Source: Mimachlamys varia (taxonomy: Eukaryota; Mollusca; Bivalvia; Pectinida; Pectinidae). From it: a DNA stretch of 64,000 nucleotides. Positions 43,260 through 54,829 of this stretch are shown here, in pieces (the first letter of the stretch is position 1; the number at the start of each line of letters is the position of its first letter). The stretch covers positions 30,130,229 to 30,194,228 of the forward strand of contig OX392533.1 of the NCBI GenBank assembly GCA_947623455.1. Direction: 5' to 3'. Position numbers and translations under genes: made by a program. The notes under the pieces are model-generated. The model was not told the DNA's origin. It ran no database searches and saw only the letters and a program-made list of their open reading frames with translations.

Positions 43260-45907
43260 TATGAGACCGTAGAAAGTACAGGGTTGAGGGGAAGCTCTAC
43301 TCAGTGGTCACACTACTTCTGGTGACATAGCTTGACATAAGACTTACATGTCAAGATCCCAACTGTTCTATAGTTTGTTCAAATGTTAGGGCTTTCAGTA
43401 CATTTACAAAAGCACAATAATAAAATGAAAGATAAATCCTTGTTGATGAAAGTATGTTTGAGACCTGTAAAGGATATTTTATTTAAGTTTAAGATTAAAT
43501 TTTTCACAGCTGTATACCTTTACCTTCAAATCTTAAGTAGATCAGAATTTTAGAAATCCACAATTGAAATGGCAGGGTTTTTTCCCTGATGCACAAAAAC
43601 CTGCATTTTGACTCCTCAAATTGTCAAAGGACTCCCAAAATTGATGAAGTGTTTCTATATACATGTATTATTTGTGATGGGAGTCCCATGACTTCTAAAT
43701 TTATTAAATTTAAGGGTCCCAGGGAAAACCCTGAATGGTAATTTATACATAATTTGCAAACGACTTCTGTATATTTGATTGTTTGTGATCTGTTCTGTGA
43801 AAACGCATCAAAGATACTCCTACTCTTGAAATTGTATTGCATCACAGCCATATTCTTTGGCAATGTGTTGATGAGCGCTGATGCGTAAACAGGATGATAA
43901 GGTGAATACAACTCTATGTGATGCTCTGTACTTAAAATGTTACAGAAAAAGATAACATTATAATGTAGATGAATCTTAAATGAGGCAGCTCATCTGTTAT
44001 CACTGATTAAAGCGAATTGATGCAAACAACTTTAAGAGGGCGGTTGTAAGAAAATTGAAAAATAAACCTGAGAAATTGTTTTTGAGGTTGTTGGATGGAC
44101 ATATGCTTAAGACGTATATGTAGCTATATACCATTAGACCAGTATTAAATTTGTTTTGAGAAACGGAAAAGCTTTCAAGAAGTAATTGTTTTCATTAGCA
44201 TTATGATGGATTTACGGATGTTTTTGTAAACACATACAACTGTTGTCAGAATCATGACTGCCCGGAGATTTTTAGTTACAAATCTATACATGGATGATAG
44301 AAACCTGTATATGTATTACCTAATTGGCATATCAGCCACAGAAAAAATGCACTGGCATGGGCTTATAATAATCAGAATACTGTTGAAAACTCAAGTATTA
44401 GAATTACTAGTAAGATAAAAACATATGCTCATTTTAGGGTAGGCGTTTCACAGTGACTTCTTTCAGCTCAGCAGTATTATAACCTCATGCTTTTAAACGC
44501 ATGCAACCAGGAAATCAAAATGACATGTTGAAAATTCCGGGCTGTCTGGATTAGAATTGGTGAACGGGAAAAAAACGGTGAGCAACACGCCAGTGTTGAT
44601 GGTTGGACATGAGACAGTCTGAGTACATCTATCTTAACTATTAAAAACACCAAAAATTCCCTGGACATTACCAGGAGCCATGTCACTTTCGTATAATGGG
44701 AGGCTTTTTTCGGATTTTATCATGTACATAACTGAAGTATTTTTTTTACTGTCTGCCTCTAACAATAATCTAATAGTCTACATCTGGTACGTTCACTGTA
44801 AGCAGATTTGAAATTCATATGTATAATCAGTATGTAGATTCAAGTTTTAAATAAATTAGATTTCAGTATCTTAATGAATTTAGAAATTAAAGTTGATAGA
44901 TGTTGCACCGTCCTTGAACTGTACTAGGTATGATAATACAAGGCCTGTCTCAAGCCTCATTTGGTTTACCGTGGTAGTTAAAAAGCTTGAATACTGTAAA
45001 CCGACATATTTACATGTGCAATTATGTTACTGCACGGTTTTCTTTTCCTATTGTCCATTGTCAACTTTCCTGTACAGAAATTGTTATGAAGCAATACTTA
45101 TATATGATTTAATTTTTCCTATTCCCGCAATGTTAAACTTACTCAGGTTATATTGTATAACAACAAAAATTAGACAATGCAAAAAGTGATGACGTCATAT
45201 ACCGCCATGTTTGGCGCAGTATTTTGTAATCAAACTTCTGATTGGTTGAAGATGTTTTGTGGTGAAATTTATGCACATGATTGTTTATTTTTCTATTTTT
45301 TACATAAACCTCTTCGCGGATTTATGCAAAGTGCACACATTTTTTTCGGTATATACTGTATAACCCTAAAAAAATTGTGGTTATTCCTTAAATATACATA
45401 GAAGATTTAACTTTGAAATATTACTCTTTCCTGGAGGTGATTTAAACAAAGCTTGCCATATAGGGTTAATGCTTTGCCTTCTAGGGGCAAATTTAGAACA
45501 GATATATGTATAGGGTGAAATGGCAGCTAGAAATAAGAGTTGAGACATTATTTTACTTCACAGCATCAAGCATGTTCAAACCATCATTATAATCATCTGA
45601 TGGTTTTCAGTAGGCAGTAGATGTTGTTGAATTATTGTCCAGGGGTGATTCACAATTCAAGCTGCCCGTAAGTCCACATCAACTGATTGGTTTAGATATG
45701 ATTTAAAGAATTGTAAACCTTTTAACTGAAAGTTGTGCAACATTCCTGAAGTAGCCTGCATAATGATCAAATATATGGCATTCTGAGAACACAATTGCAG
45801 GAATTTTTTTTTAACTTGTCTTTCTAGTTTATTATTCAGATATCAAAAGAAAAGGTGATCAATACAGGATCCTTAGGCCTCTTGTTTTACGACAACATTT
45901 AAATGAC
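43260..45907. other. Non-coding DNA
   Basis: No gene recognised. Frames of 69-98 codons at 43624-43911, 44477-44686 and 44893-45189 have no domains or flanking splice sites that would support exons. Confidence 0.35.
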
Positions 45908-45998
45908 TTTAACTCATTCAACCCTGAAGACACATTTGAACTCTTCAAATTCAAAGGTTGGAATAGTTCATTATGAAGTTAAAGGGTGAATGAGTAAA
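45908..45998 (+). mobile_element. 91-bp MITE family B, copy 2
   Basis: TTTAACTCATTCAACCCTGA at the left and AAAGGGTGAATGAGTAAAG at the right are inverted. The core reads CACATTTGAACTCTTCAAAT and CAAAGGTTGGAATAGTTCAT. Confidence 0.8.
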
Positions 45999-46019
45999 GT
46001 TATTTATTTCTTTATAATG

Positions 46020-46345
46020 GAGAATAATATCATAATAATATACAACATTTATATAGCATTCTATATAATTTGTAAAATTACTCTAAAGCGCTTCACAACA
46101 TGTAGATAATAAAGAAGTTATTACAATCTAAGCTTATGTGATAGTATAAAAAATGCATATAAATACGAACTACATCTACTGTAGATAAACAAATGTCAGT
46201 GTATACATGTCGTCTAAGTTGGTACCCTAATATGCAGACGTGAAAAGGTACGTCTTCAGATGTTTCTTGAATTTGGCCAGAGTATATGAGAACAGTGAGT
46301 TGACAATGAAACAGAGTTTCAATCTTAACATCCTTAATCAACGTT
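46020..46345. repeat. Dispersed repeat related to 30478-30620
   Basis: It shares AATAATATACAACATTTATA and CTCTAAAGCGCTTCACAACA with the repeat at 30.5 kb. The later part (GTACGTCTTCAGATGTTTCT, TGAATTTGGCCAGAGT) belongs to the same kind of widespread invertebrate repeat. Class uncertain (SINE or LINE 3' domain, reversed). Confidence 0.45.
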
Positions 46346-46949
46346 ACAGATAATGAACATAGAATAATGGCTGTTGTATCATACAGATAGGAGAACTGTG
46401 ATGAACACCTGTTGGGTTTAGCTACAGATTTACATCAGTCTGCCTGGGGGCTGTTAATAATTATTTCAGCTTTATCATCTGATATACTCTGTTAATGCTT
46501 TCATCATTATTTATTATGGCATACGATAAATTACCTACATTTTACTCAATTTCTCTCCTCAGTATATTGGGAAGCTCTTAAATTTCACTCAACCTGTTTG
46601 ACATATGCTACTTATAGATAATTGATTTCCCGATAGGGGAATTCTGAATTGGAAGCTAATGTGAATTTATACGAAATCAAATATCATGCCAAATATACTT
46701 CATTATGCAGTCTAACCCTGGAACAGATATAAATGGATATTATCATCTATTGTTAATCGATTTCGTGGCATTATATTGGACCCGACAGTGACAAAACAAT
46801 TCCGAGAATCAGGACAATTCTTCTAAAAGGCAGATTTGTAAATATATATTATTACAACACTAAACACAGCATCCTCGTTTCAGTTAAGTATAATCAATTG
46901 TAATTCTATTTTGAAACTTTGTAATAGGAAAGTATCCAAAAACTCTTTA

Positions 46950-47300
46950 TTTCTCTTTAGTATAGACCCTGACTGGAATGAGTAATATATTAACAGATGT
47001 ACGTGCGTATATTGGAATCTTATTACAGACCTGATGGTTTTCTCCTCTCTGCTTCCACCAGAAAGTCGCTTACAACGGAATATTATAACCAGAACGTGTG
47101 AATATCTCTTACAGAAAAAAAATCTGCTTTGTATTTTCTTCTTGGATTGGAATCTTTTGCTGTCCTCCGAGAGACATTTCGTCTGAAATAATCAATGGCC
47201 GCTCATACTTTGTCTTCCCTTTATTGTCTCTGATCTGCGTGTATTGCGAAAAGATGTGGTGAAAAACGGTCAGATAGAATTTACACCAATTCAATGATTG
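46950..47300. promoter_or_regulatory. Possible conserved regulatory block, unproven
   Basis: A GC-richer, non-repetitive stretch within AT-rich DNA. It contains CCTTTATTGTCTCTG (SOX- and homeodomain-like words) and GTATTGCGAAAAGATGTGGT (C/EBP-like TTGCGAAA and RUNX-like TGTGGT). No coding frame spans it. I infer possible constraint only from base composition and clustered motifs. Confidence 0.2.
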
Positions 47301-48097
47301 GTGATGCCTGAGTGCTTTAGGTTCAGGAAATACACTTGCAAATCAGTCACGCTGGTGTCTTCAGTCTTTTAGATTCTGGGTTAAAATCCAAGTTATTCTT
47401 TTTATCTTAAACAAAATAAACCAAATTTACCAAAATTTCTTATTTTTCCTTTGTTCTTTAATGTGAGGCAGGTAAACTCTTTTGAGGAATTATTTAATTT
47501 AGAGAAAAAAACTGGTACATGTACATGGAAAAAATATCATTATGGATCAGTGAGTGTATCATAATATCCAATTCATTATTAGTTGGTTTCACCAAAACTG
47601 TTTTCAAAAAAATGCTTAGGAATGTGAAGGGAGATATTCTGTCTACACTGTGCTTCAATTAGCAGCACTTCCCTTGAAGTACTACATGTACATGTAGTAT
47701 TATTTTTACTTTGGCTGATCTACGCTATAGATACATGAATGTTCAAATTATCTTCATTATACATGCACCGTGTAGCCATTCAGTGGAGACAGGTTGCCAT
47801 GATCAGGGCAAGTGATTGCTACTGACATTTTGTTTTAGAAACGACCTCGATAATGAAGAATTTGAACAGCTAAACCTAACAACACAGATCCTGACCCAGA
47901 TTCACTGTGTTGTATAGCTAGGCTGACTGTGGGTGATGTGGTTCAAGGACAAGTTAAAGATGTATGTTATCTTACTGTGACATCACCTCCTTTACAGAAG
48001 AGTTCACACTATCTAGCGATTGTGCTTAATGTATCTGTAGAGATTATAAGTAATTTAGACTTGTTGATAAGAAAATAATTATTGATCCTCTGAATAT

Positions 48098-48188
48098 AAT
48101 CATTCAACCATGAAATTTCATAATGAAGTAAACCAACTTTTGAATTGAAAGAGTTCAAATGTGTCTTCAAGGGTTAACAAGGTAAATG
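48098..48188 (-). mobile_element. 91-bp MITE family B, copy 3 (reverse)
   Basis: Reverse-orientation copy: CATTCAACCATGAAATTTCA, TAATGAAGTAAACCAACTTT, GAGTTCAAATGTGTCTTCAA then GGGTTAACA. The ends are eroded. Confidence 0.75.
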
Positions 48189-48504
48189 TATCTGGATAGA
48201 GAATAAGTAAAGACTCCTTGATAAGAATTTTTTTTTTTTATCCTATGTAACCAGGAATAAAACCTTTCTGGTAGTAATCAGATCAATTACACAGTAAAGG
48301 GAGATAACTCTCACACACATCAAATTTATTACTTTTTAAATGACATGTAACCTTAAATCAGACTGATCCTGGTGAAATGTCATGAGTAATTTTTTTATTC
48401 AATTATCTTCAGGATAAATATCATTCGAGGATATTTCTGTGATATGGTACACTTTGAAATGGCTACAGTGTATATGTGGCTCTCTCATCTGATCACATGC
48501 CTTC

Positions 48505-48725
48505 ATGGGTGGTCAGGTGGTACAGTTGATAGCGCAAGCACCTGCCTTTCACCAAGGCAGTCGGGGTTCGATTCCCCCAATGAATCTGAAAAGGTATGGG
48601 GTAACCTCCCCAACCACATGGGTTTTCTCCGGGTACTCTGGTTTTTCCCCACAATAACACCCCTCGTGCGTTGATTCATATGACGTCTTAGCTAGTTATT
48701 AGCTGTTGTGAATGTCTATGCAAAA
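48505..48725 (+). mobile_element. tRNA-derived SINE, family S2, copy 2
   Basis: GGGTGGTCAGGTGGTACAGT (A-box region) and GTCGGGGTTCGATTCCCCCA (a good B-box and T-arm) form a tRNA-like head. The body (AAGGTATGGGGTAACCTCCC, then GGTTTTTCCCCACAATAACA and CCCTCGTGCG) matches the minus-strand copy at 27277-27443. It is better preserved than that copy. The head is not a plausible functional tRNA because the D-arm and anticodon arm do not pair well. Confidence 0.8.
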
Positions 48726-49465
48726 TCATTGAACCTACGTTCAACACATACATGCTATTTTAAGATAAATTCATTGATTTAGAAAAAGTTCTGATAAAGA
48801 GCTTGATCGAGTTTCCTTGAATGTTGATCAAGAAATGAAATTTTGTCTCTCTATCTTTTGGGAGGTGGTCCACATCAATGTTATTCGTAATAATTCAGCG
48901 GAAAAATACTTAATATTTCAAGTAACCAATACAAAACTGATTTTATCTTTAGAAGTTAACAAGATACTTATTTTGCTCTGTAAATGTTCTGGTACTGTGT
49001 TATACAGGTGTGTATTTGTATCATATTTAGTACCTGAAGGTCATTATATCTATATCTGATATACCAGTGCTTTGATGTTGACCATGCCTGATAAATACAC
49101 ACAAGGGCTATTCTTACCGATAAGAAATAGTCAACAGATCTAACACACAGTACAAGAAAGCATATGTATATATAATCAACCCATTTATTTATGTATGAAG
49201 ACAACTCCAGCAAAAGTGTAATGATATTGAAAAAAAAAGTTTGTTTTGATAATTAAGAATTAAAAGTGATGCCAGTGATAAGGATATAATTTATGGATGT
49301 AGGGGTTTCTTCCAGAAAAAGATTAGGCTATGTATTTGAATAAAGGTAATTTTTTTTAAATATTTCTATGTTGTGTCATAATGTAGAACAAAATATGACT
49401 TGATCAATGCTTTTCTAAATATAGGTATGTACCGATAAGTACAATATCTTGTGTTTTGTGCTTTA

Positions 49466-49530
49466 GGGGTAACATTTAAAGGTTGAAATAGTTCATAATG
49501 AATTTTCAGAAGTTAACAATTTGAGTCTGA
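49466..49530 (+). mobile_element. 91-bp MITE family B, partial copy 4
   Basis: Only the right two-thirds is seen: ACATTTAAAGGTTGAAATAG, TTCATAATGAATTTTCAGAA then GTTAACAATTT. Confidence 0.55.
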
Positions 49531-49825
49531 AATAAAGGCTTTATATAAATAGTATCGGCATCACGTGTTACCTAATTTGCCTGTAATCTCAGGATTCTAA
49601 ATCTTGACCTTACATCAAAAACAAAGATTTTTTTCGCTCTCAGTGATAAAAAGATGTTAAACATATACGAGAGAGTTTATATTGTTTGCCTGGCTTCTAG
49701 CAAGTTAACATTTTGGCAGGACTTAACTGCACGAAGGGTGAGGTTAAACAGGTAACTGTTATTCATATATGATATATTGTGTGGTTAAAGTAATATGTTG
49801 AAAAAATACTTTCCATAACCTCATT

Positions 49826-50762
49826 AGGGCCCCGCATCGAGAGATGCAGGTGCCCTATAGTAATCAGGTTGTCCGTCCGTCTGTCCGTCCGTCCGTCAGT
49901 CCGTCCGTCTGTCCGTCCGTCTGTCCGTTTTTTGTCTTCTGCACAAAAATGTTTGCAGGAGATGAAGGATTTGTATCAAATTGGAACTGATGATTCCTCA
50001 TGCATCCTAGATCACATGTGTAGTATTTCATGCAAATCGGATTCAAAATGGCTGTTAGGTGGCCATATTGGATTTTAACATTTACATGAAAATACTGAAT
50101 CTTTGCTGTTTCTTCTGCACAAAAATGTTTCCAGGAGATGAAGGATTTGTATCAAGTTGGAACTGATGATTCGTCATTCATCCTAGATCACATGTGTAGT
50201 ATTTCATGCAAATTGGATTCAAAATGGCTGTTAGGCAGCCATATTGGATTTTAACATTAACATGAAAATACTGAATCTTTGCTGTTTTTAACTGTTCACT
50301 AATCGATTATGCAAAGTAGTGAACAAATAAACCAAGAGTTAACTGACAATGATCAAACTCATAGTTCAAGGTCAGAAGTTCAAAGGTCAACGGTCAAGGT
50401 GATTCAACTATGGACATACTACAGCGACCATAAACAAATATTTGTAGGTCTTATGTGATGGGTAAGAAAGAATATTTACTATGAATCATTAGACAATATT
50501 CAGTTCATTGTGTCTTGAAATTTTTTTTCAGATTTTTTCTTTTTCCTTAGATAAAAGAATGAGACAATTCCACACAGTTATACGCTAATGGAAACAAAAT
50601 ACTTTGACATGATTAAAAACATACAAAAACTTTTCTTAATTATTGCTGAAGCTTTTTGTTTTAATTTATAATTGTTTTCTAACACTTACAAATTTAACAT
50701 CACTGTACTATAACTCTAAAATACCAATATTCATTGGAGCATCAGACATATTGCGGGGCCCT
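49826..50762. mobile_element. DNA element with GGGCCC ends, CCGT microsatellite and internal duplication
   Basis: The left end is AGGGCCCCGCATCGAGAGAT then GCAGGTGCCC, itself a hairpin. The right end is ATTGCGGGGCCCT, inverted to the first 12 bp. A (GTCC/GTCT)n microsatellite at 49869-49928 is followed by two tandem copies of a ~176 bp unit starting TCTTCTGCACAAAAATGTTT (about 49937 and 50111). No transposase frame. The order hairpin, GTCCGTCC run, repeat unit is one I associate with a common mollusc repeat, but I could not check this. Confidence 0.65.
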
Positions 50763-51122
50763 TTCTGATGTATCAGTGTTCTAGTTCATGTTTGGATATT
50801 ATAAATCAGAGCTGTCTTTTCTATCAAATTTTGTTGAATTTCGATTACAAGACGGTTAAATGCATGGAATACTACTGATTTCAAGCGTACAAAATGAGGG
50901 TACATAATTAAGAAGCCTTGTTCTAAAAAATTATATTTGGCAAAGATGAATACATGTCTTAGCTTAGTATTTCAGGTGCTGATATTCCATAAAGAAATGA
51001 TCAAATTTCCATTGTGTACCTGCTGTTTACATGATAATCAAATATTATACCAATTACAAATTTAGTTTCAGTTTCATAAATTCATCCTCCAATGTTTAAT
51101 GACCCTGGCTGTTGTGAGGTCA
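50763..51122. other. Non-coding DNA
   Basis: No recognised feature. Confidence 0.4.
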
Positions 51123-51213
51123 TTAACTCATCCAACCCTAAAGACACTTTTCACCTCTTCCAATTCAAAGGTTGAAATAGTTCATAATGAAATTTCAGGG
51201 GTCAATGAGTTAA
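51123..51213 (+). mobile_element. 91-bp MITE family B, copy 5 (complete)
   Basis: Starts TTAACTCATCCAACCCTAAA and ends TTCAGGGGTCAATGAGTTAA, inverted over about 20 bp including the terminal TTAA. The core reads CCAATTCAAAGGTTGAAATA and GTTCATAATGAAA. This is the best-preserved copy. Confidence 0.85.
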
Positions 51214-51780
51214 ACAGCTTAATTGCCATTTACTTTGAACCAATTGAGATTGGTCGAATTTAAAAAAAAATATTTATAACATTGAATTTATCCGAAATGT
51301 ATAAACCGTAAGATTTGATATTGATTTTATTTCATCAAATTCAGTCTGAAATTGATTTTGAACTGTCTGTTGGTGTGAGAGGCACTGTCAGGTTGACTGA
51401 GCTGAGTGGGTTCCTCACTTTGATCTCAGAGGAGACTCGGGGTAGACATGTTGAAATCAATTATGTTGTTCATCAGGGTTCTGTTGTCATATGTTTCAAG
51501 GTCACTGAGGTGAAATTTTCCTAAATCAAATAAAATGTTGGTTGAGGTTCAATAATTACATCTTTAAAATTCATGTAGCATTATATGTCATTAAGTAAAA
51601 CAAATAATTAAAATATTAACAACATTTTAAACGGCCAATATAGATTTTTTAATGATAAGTACACATGAACGCAGGTCTTTCAGTGCTGTGATAAGATTGC
51701 CTGACCAAGTTTACACTCCCACTTCACATAAATTGCTGACAAGATATTTCATTCTCTGACAAAGCTAGTGTTAAAGTAGT
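51214..51780. other. Non-coding DNA with an unassigned 69-codon frame
   Basis: The plus frame at 51315-51524 has a protein-like composition (for example VRLTELSGFLTLISEETRG), but no family is recognised. A stop precedes any splice donor. Treated as probable chance. Confidence 0.25.
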
Positions 51781-51872
51781 TTTAACTCATTCACCCTTGA
51801 AAACACATTTGAAATATTCCAAACCAATGTTTTGAATATCGTTCATTGTGAAATTTCACGCGTAAATGAGTT
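51781..51872 (+). mobile_element. 91-bp MITE family B, copy 6
   Basis: TTTAACTCATTCACCCTTGA at the left and AAATTTCACGCGTAAATGAG then TT at the right. The core is diverged (AAATATTCCAAACCAATGTT). About 570 bp from copy 5. Confidence 0.75.
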
Positions 51873-52041
51873 GTATGTACATTATCAAGGATGTTTTTCC
51901 GCCAACAAACTGTCCTAAGGAATGACAGAGATGTCAACTCACTCAGCCAGCTCTAAATGGGAGTGCCCTTCTTAGACCATTTGTAATCAAAGTGTTGTTT
52001 ATGATTAAAAGTCTTTGAAGGGTTTCAGCAGTTCTCAATAT

Positions 52042-52427
52042 CAGGGGTAGAATTTAACATTTTTAGTAACTCGCATTTTGTGGCGAGATGGTTAAATTTT
52101 AACTCGGCAAATTAGAAACTTCCTCACAATTTTGGAGTGGATAATAAAAGCACTACGATGCATTCTGAATCAGTCTAATTTGCAATTTAGACAAGTGTCA
52201 ACAAGACATTGCACTACTTGTGCTTGTGTGTGGTTTAATTTCATGATTTGTTCGACGACGTTTTCTGACATGTGTACAGATTGTAATAATATACGTGTAC
52301 ACCTTTCATCAGGCATTATACTCACTCTCCAAAAAATGCAAGTACAATAATTTTCTTCTCTCAATTTCAGATATCAACTGATTCAACTCGCATTTGGCAA
52401 GTGCACGAGTGTTAAATTCAAACCCTG
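52042..52427. mobile_element. CAGGG-ended MITE family C, copy 3
   Basis: Starts CAGGGGTAGAATTTAAC and ends GTTAAATTCAAACCCTG, inverted. It is shorter than copies 1 and 2 through an internal deletion around 52190-52200. Shared words include GATGCATTCTGAATCAGTCT and GACATGTGTACAGATTGTAA. Confidence 0.8.
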
Positions 52428-52709
52428 CAATTTGTAAAAAACATCAATATCTATTTGTGTTGATGTAGCTATACTTGTACTGTGTCTGGAAAAATAAAAA
52501 CTGTACAATAACTATTTACAGCTATTTACATAATTGTAGTAAAAGGAAATATATTCAACAGAAAATTAATAACATGAACCGTTTTTGATCTACAGACATC
52601 AATGACTTCATATCTTGCTCACATAATAACAAACATTGGGTAAACAGAAATGAACTATTTTATAAATTGAAATGCGTTCATAATGTCTTTGATAATGATC
52701 AGTTTGGGT

Positions 52710-53225
52710 GGGAAGGGCAGAGTGGTCAAGATGTCTGACCTTTTACATTGACCAATAATTAGTACCACTAGCCATCCAACATTGCCTCGCAGGTTTGGTG
52801 CTACTACTAGCTCCCTCCCCTCCAGCAAACCATTACATCACAGGTTTGAGGGCTACCACTAGCCCCCATTCGAACCCCCAACCCACCATTACATCACAGG
52901 TTTAAGGGCTACCACTAGCTCACCCCCCTACCCCCAATTACATCACTGGTTTGAGTGCTACCACTAGCCCCCTCCTCCCCACACCCCACCATTTCAGCAC
53001 AGGTTTGAGGGCTATCACTAGCCCCCCTCCCCCCATACCCGTCCATTACATCACAGGTTTGAGGGCTACCACTTAAATATCATTATGATATTGACCACAG
53101 AGTGAGGTCCTGAAGATGCTACATGACATTATGTATTGTGGGTGGTGTGTAAGGAAGCCCCCCCCCCTCCTTGCCCCCAACCCACCATTACAGTTACATC
53201 ACAGGTTTTAGTGCTACATGGTAAC
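52710..53225. repeat. ~60-65-bp minisatellite, possibly grown from a SINE head
   Basis: The unit is CCATTACATCACAGGTTTGA then GGGCTACCACTAGCCCCC plus a variable C/T-rich spacer. About six or seven copies run over 52740-53215, the last separated by a unique insert (53075-53150). Just upstream, GGGCAGAGTGGTCAAGATGT then CTGACC resembles a tRNA-Leu-type A-box, so the array may have started in a tRNA-like repeat. Confidence 0.75.
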
Positions 53226-53419
53226 TTGGTACCTTCTCCTTGCCTTAGCTTGTTTTGTTCATTTTGTTTTTAAGATGTAAATTCATGGCAAAGTTCCTTT
53301 GTTTTGAAATCTCTATCACGACCTGCTCTTTTTGTCCTGTTGACATTTAAATTCTGTTTAGCCATTTACCTGGTATACTGATGCTATTTGAGGATTACTT
53401 GAGATAGAACGCTCAATTC

Positions 53420-53640
53420 TAACACCTGTTCTGCAGGAAGGGCACCCACGCTCCCTACCGTCTCCGGCAAAACACTGCGGTGGTTCTCGTTTATTTCTGG
53501 CAAGCCTGGTGTAAATCAACTCTGATGCTGTTTAATTCTTCGCACAGAGAGCTGGAGAAAACGAATGATTTGTAATTCATTGTTGTCCCTCTTGGGTTTA
53601 ATTTGATACTTGATTTATTCCAAGGATTAACATGCTCCTT
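53420..53640. promoter_or_regulatory. Possible conserved regulatory block, unproven
   Basis: A GC-richer, non-repetitive stretch. It contains AAACACTGCGGTGGTTCTCG (RUNX-like TGCGGT/TGGTT), several ATTTGTAATTCATTG homeodomain-like words, and no long frame. The inference rests on composition and motif density only. Confidence 0.2.
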
Positions 53641-53784
53641 TTCTGGATATGAATAGATAATAGATACAAAATTGACATTTAAATGAATTTAAATCTTATT
53701 ATTTTCAGATTTCGAGATAATATTTTACATTTCTTTCTGTTAGTTTATGCCTTCTTAGTTTTAAATCCAGTCAGTGGAGACAGA

Positions 53785-54026
53785 TACTGTAAAAGTCAAT
53801 ATTTTCGCGCGTGGAAGTTTTCGCTTAGTCAGCCTCCAAACTGTTCGTGATGTGGAAATGTTCACTATGCAGTCATGTTGTTTTGCACTATGTACCTATA
53901 ATTCTATTACACACTGTAGACTTTGAGTAGTGTTAAATAGTTTGCATGTGGATATATTCGGGGAGAATTAATGCCAGCGAAATTAACGAAAATTTCCACA
54001 CCACGAAAAATTCCACTTTTACAGTA
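53785..54026. mobile_element. TACTGTAAA-ended MITE (242 bp)
   Basis: The left end TACTGTAAAAGTCAATATTT then TCGCGCGTGGAAG and the right end CCACACCACGAAAAATTCCA then CTTTTACAGTA are inverted. The terminal TA fits a Tc1/mariner-type target. The interior has no frame. The TTCGCG words are shared with degraded sequences near 8341 and 18538. Confidence 0.75.
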
Positions 54027-54700
54027 TACTACATGGGCCTGATGCTAGTTATAAGAAATTCAGTACTCAATGGGCAAAAATTTCTGAAAGATTTCTCAGA
54101 ATCAGAAAGGTTTTGTTATACAAATGTACTTTAGGAAAATAGAAATTACTTCAGTGCTTGTTCCATGTACACAATGGAAGATAAACACAGTTTCCCTGTT
54201 TAGGTGTATATTTGTCTGGTTCATGATAACTGTGATGTTTTCTGCCTAACCGTGTTGTTCTCTAGTTATGACTCAAAGACATTATTTGAATTACATAGAT
54301 TTGATTCTCATGTTTAAAATGGTCGTCTAAGACCAAAGCAGCTCAAGATTTCTCATTGTGATGTATATATAATACGTAAGATTCAGTCGAAATTGGGTGT
54401 GGTTTAGAGATATGAATTGGGTCTAATTTGTCGATTATTGTTTCCAAGAGAACAGTGTGGTGACTTTGTGTTGTGAGTGGTTAGACATACTAGAAAGTTG
54501 GTTCAGTATGTTCTTCGAACATTCAACTGCTTTCTGTTGGCATTTATTGGCAATGTTAATGCCAGCTAGACAAAAGGTATAGATTAAATAAAATGAATTT
54601 GATGATGATGTCAACAATCGGTCCATGGCATTCATAGCCTTTATAATGGCAAAGTACCATATTTTAGTAAACGTTCGCAGTTATGTTGGGTTAGCCATAC

Positions 54701-54798
54701 CACTTGTATTCTGACATTCTGTATTATGTGGCTGTATAAGACATGGACACCTCACTTGTATTCTGACATTCTGTATTATGTGGCTGTATAAGACATGA
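54701..54798. repeat. 52-bp direct duplication
   Basis: Two nearly identical tandem copies of CACTTGTATTCTGACATTCT then GTATTATGTGGCTGTATAAG and ACATG. A recent local duplication. Confidence 0.9.
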
Positions 54799-54829
54799 CT
54801 AGGTTACATGATGAGGCAGTGACAGTGTT

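Noticed and set aside
47040..47110. Splice acceptor and exon after CTTCCACCAG
   Set aside because: Good acceptor but no convincing donor or open frame downstream.
48510..48585. Functional tRNA gene
   Set aside because: Good B-box, but the D and anticodon arms are poor and it is followed by a SINE body shared with 27277-27443.
51315..51524. Possible coding exon with protein-like composition
   Set aside because: No family recognised, and a stop precedes any donor site. It needs transcript evidence to be listed as a gene.
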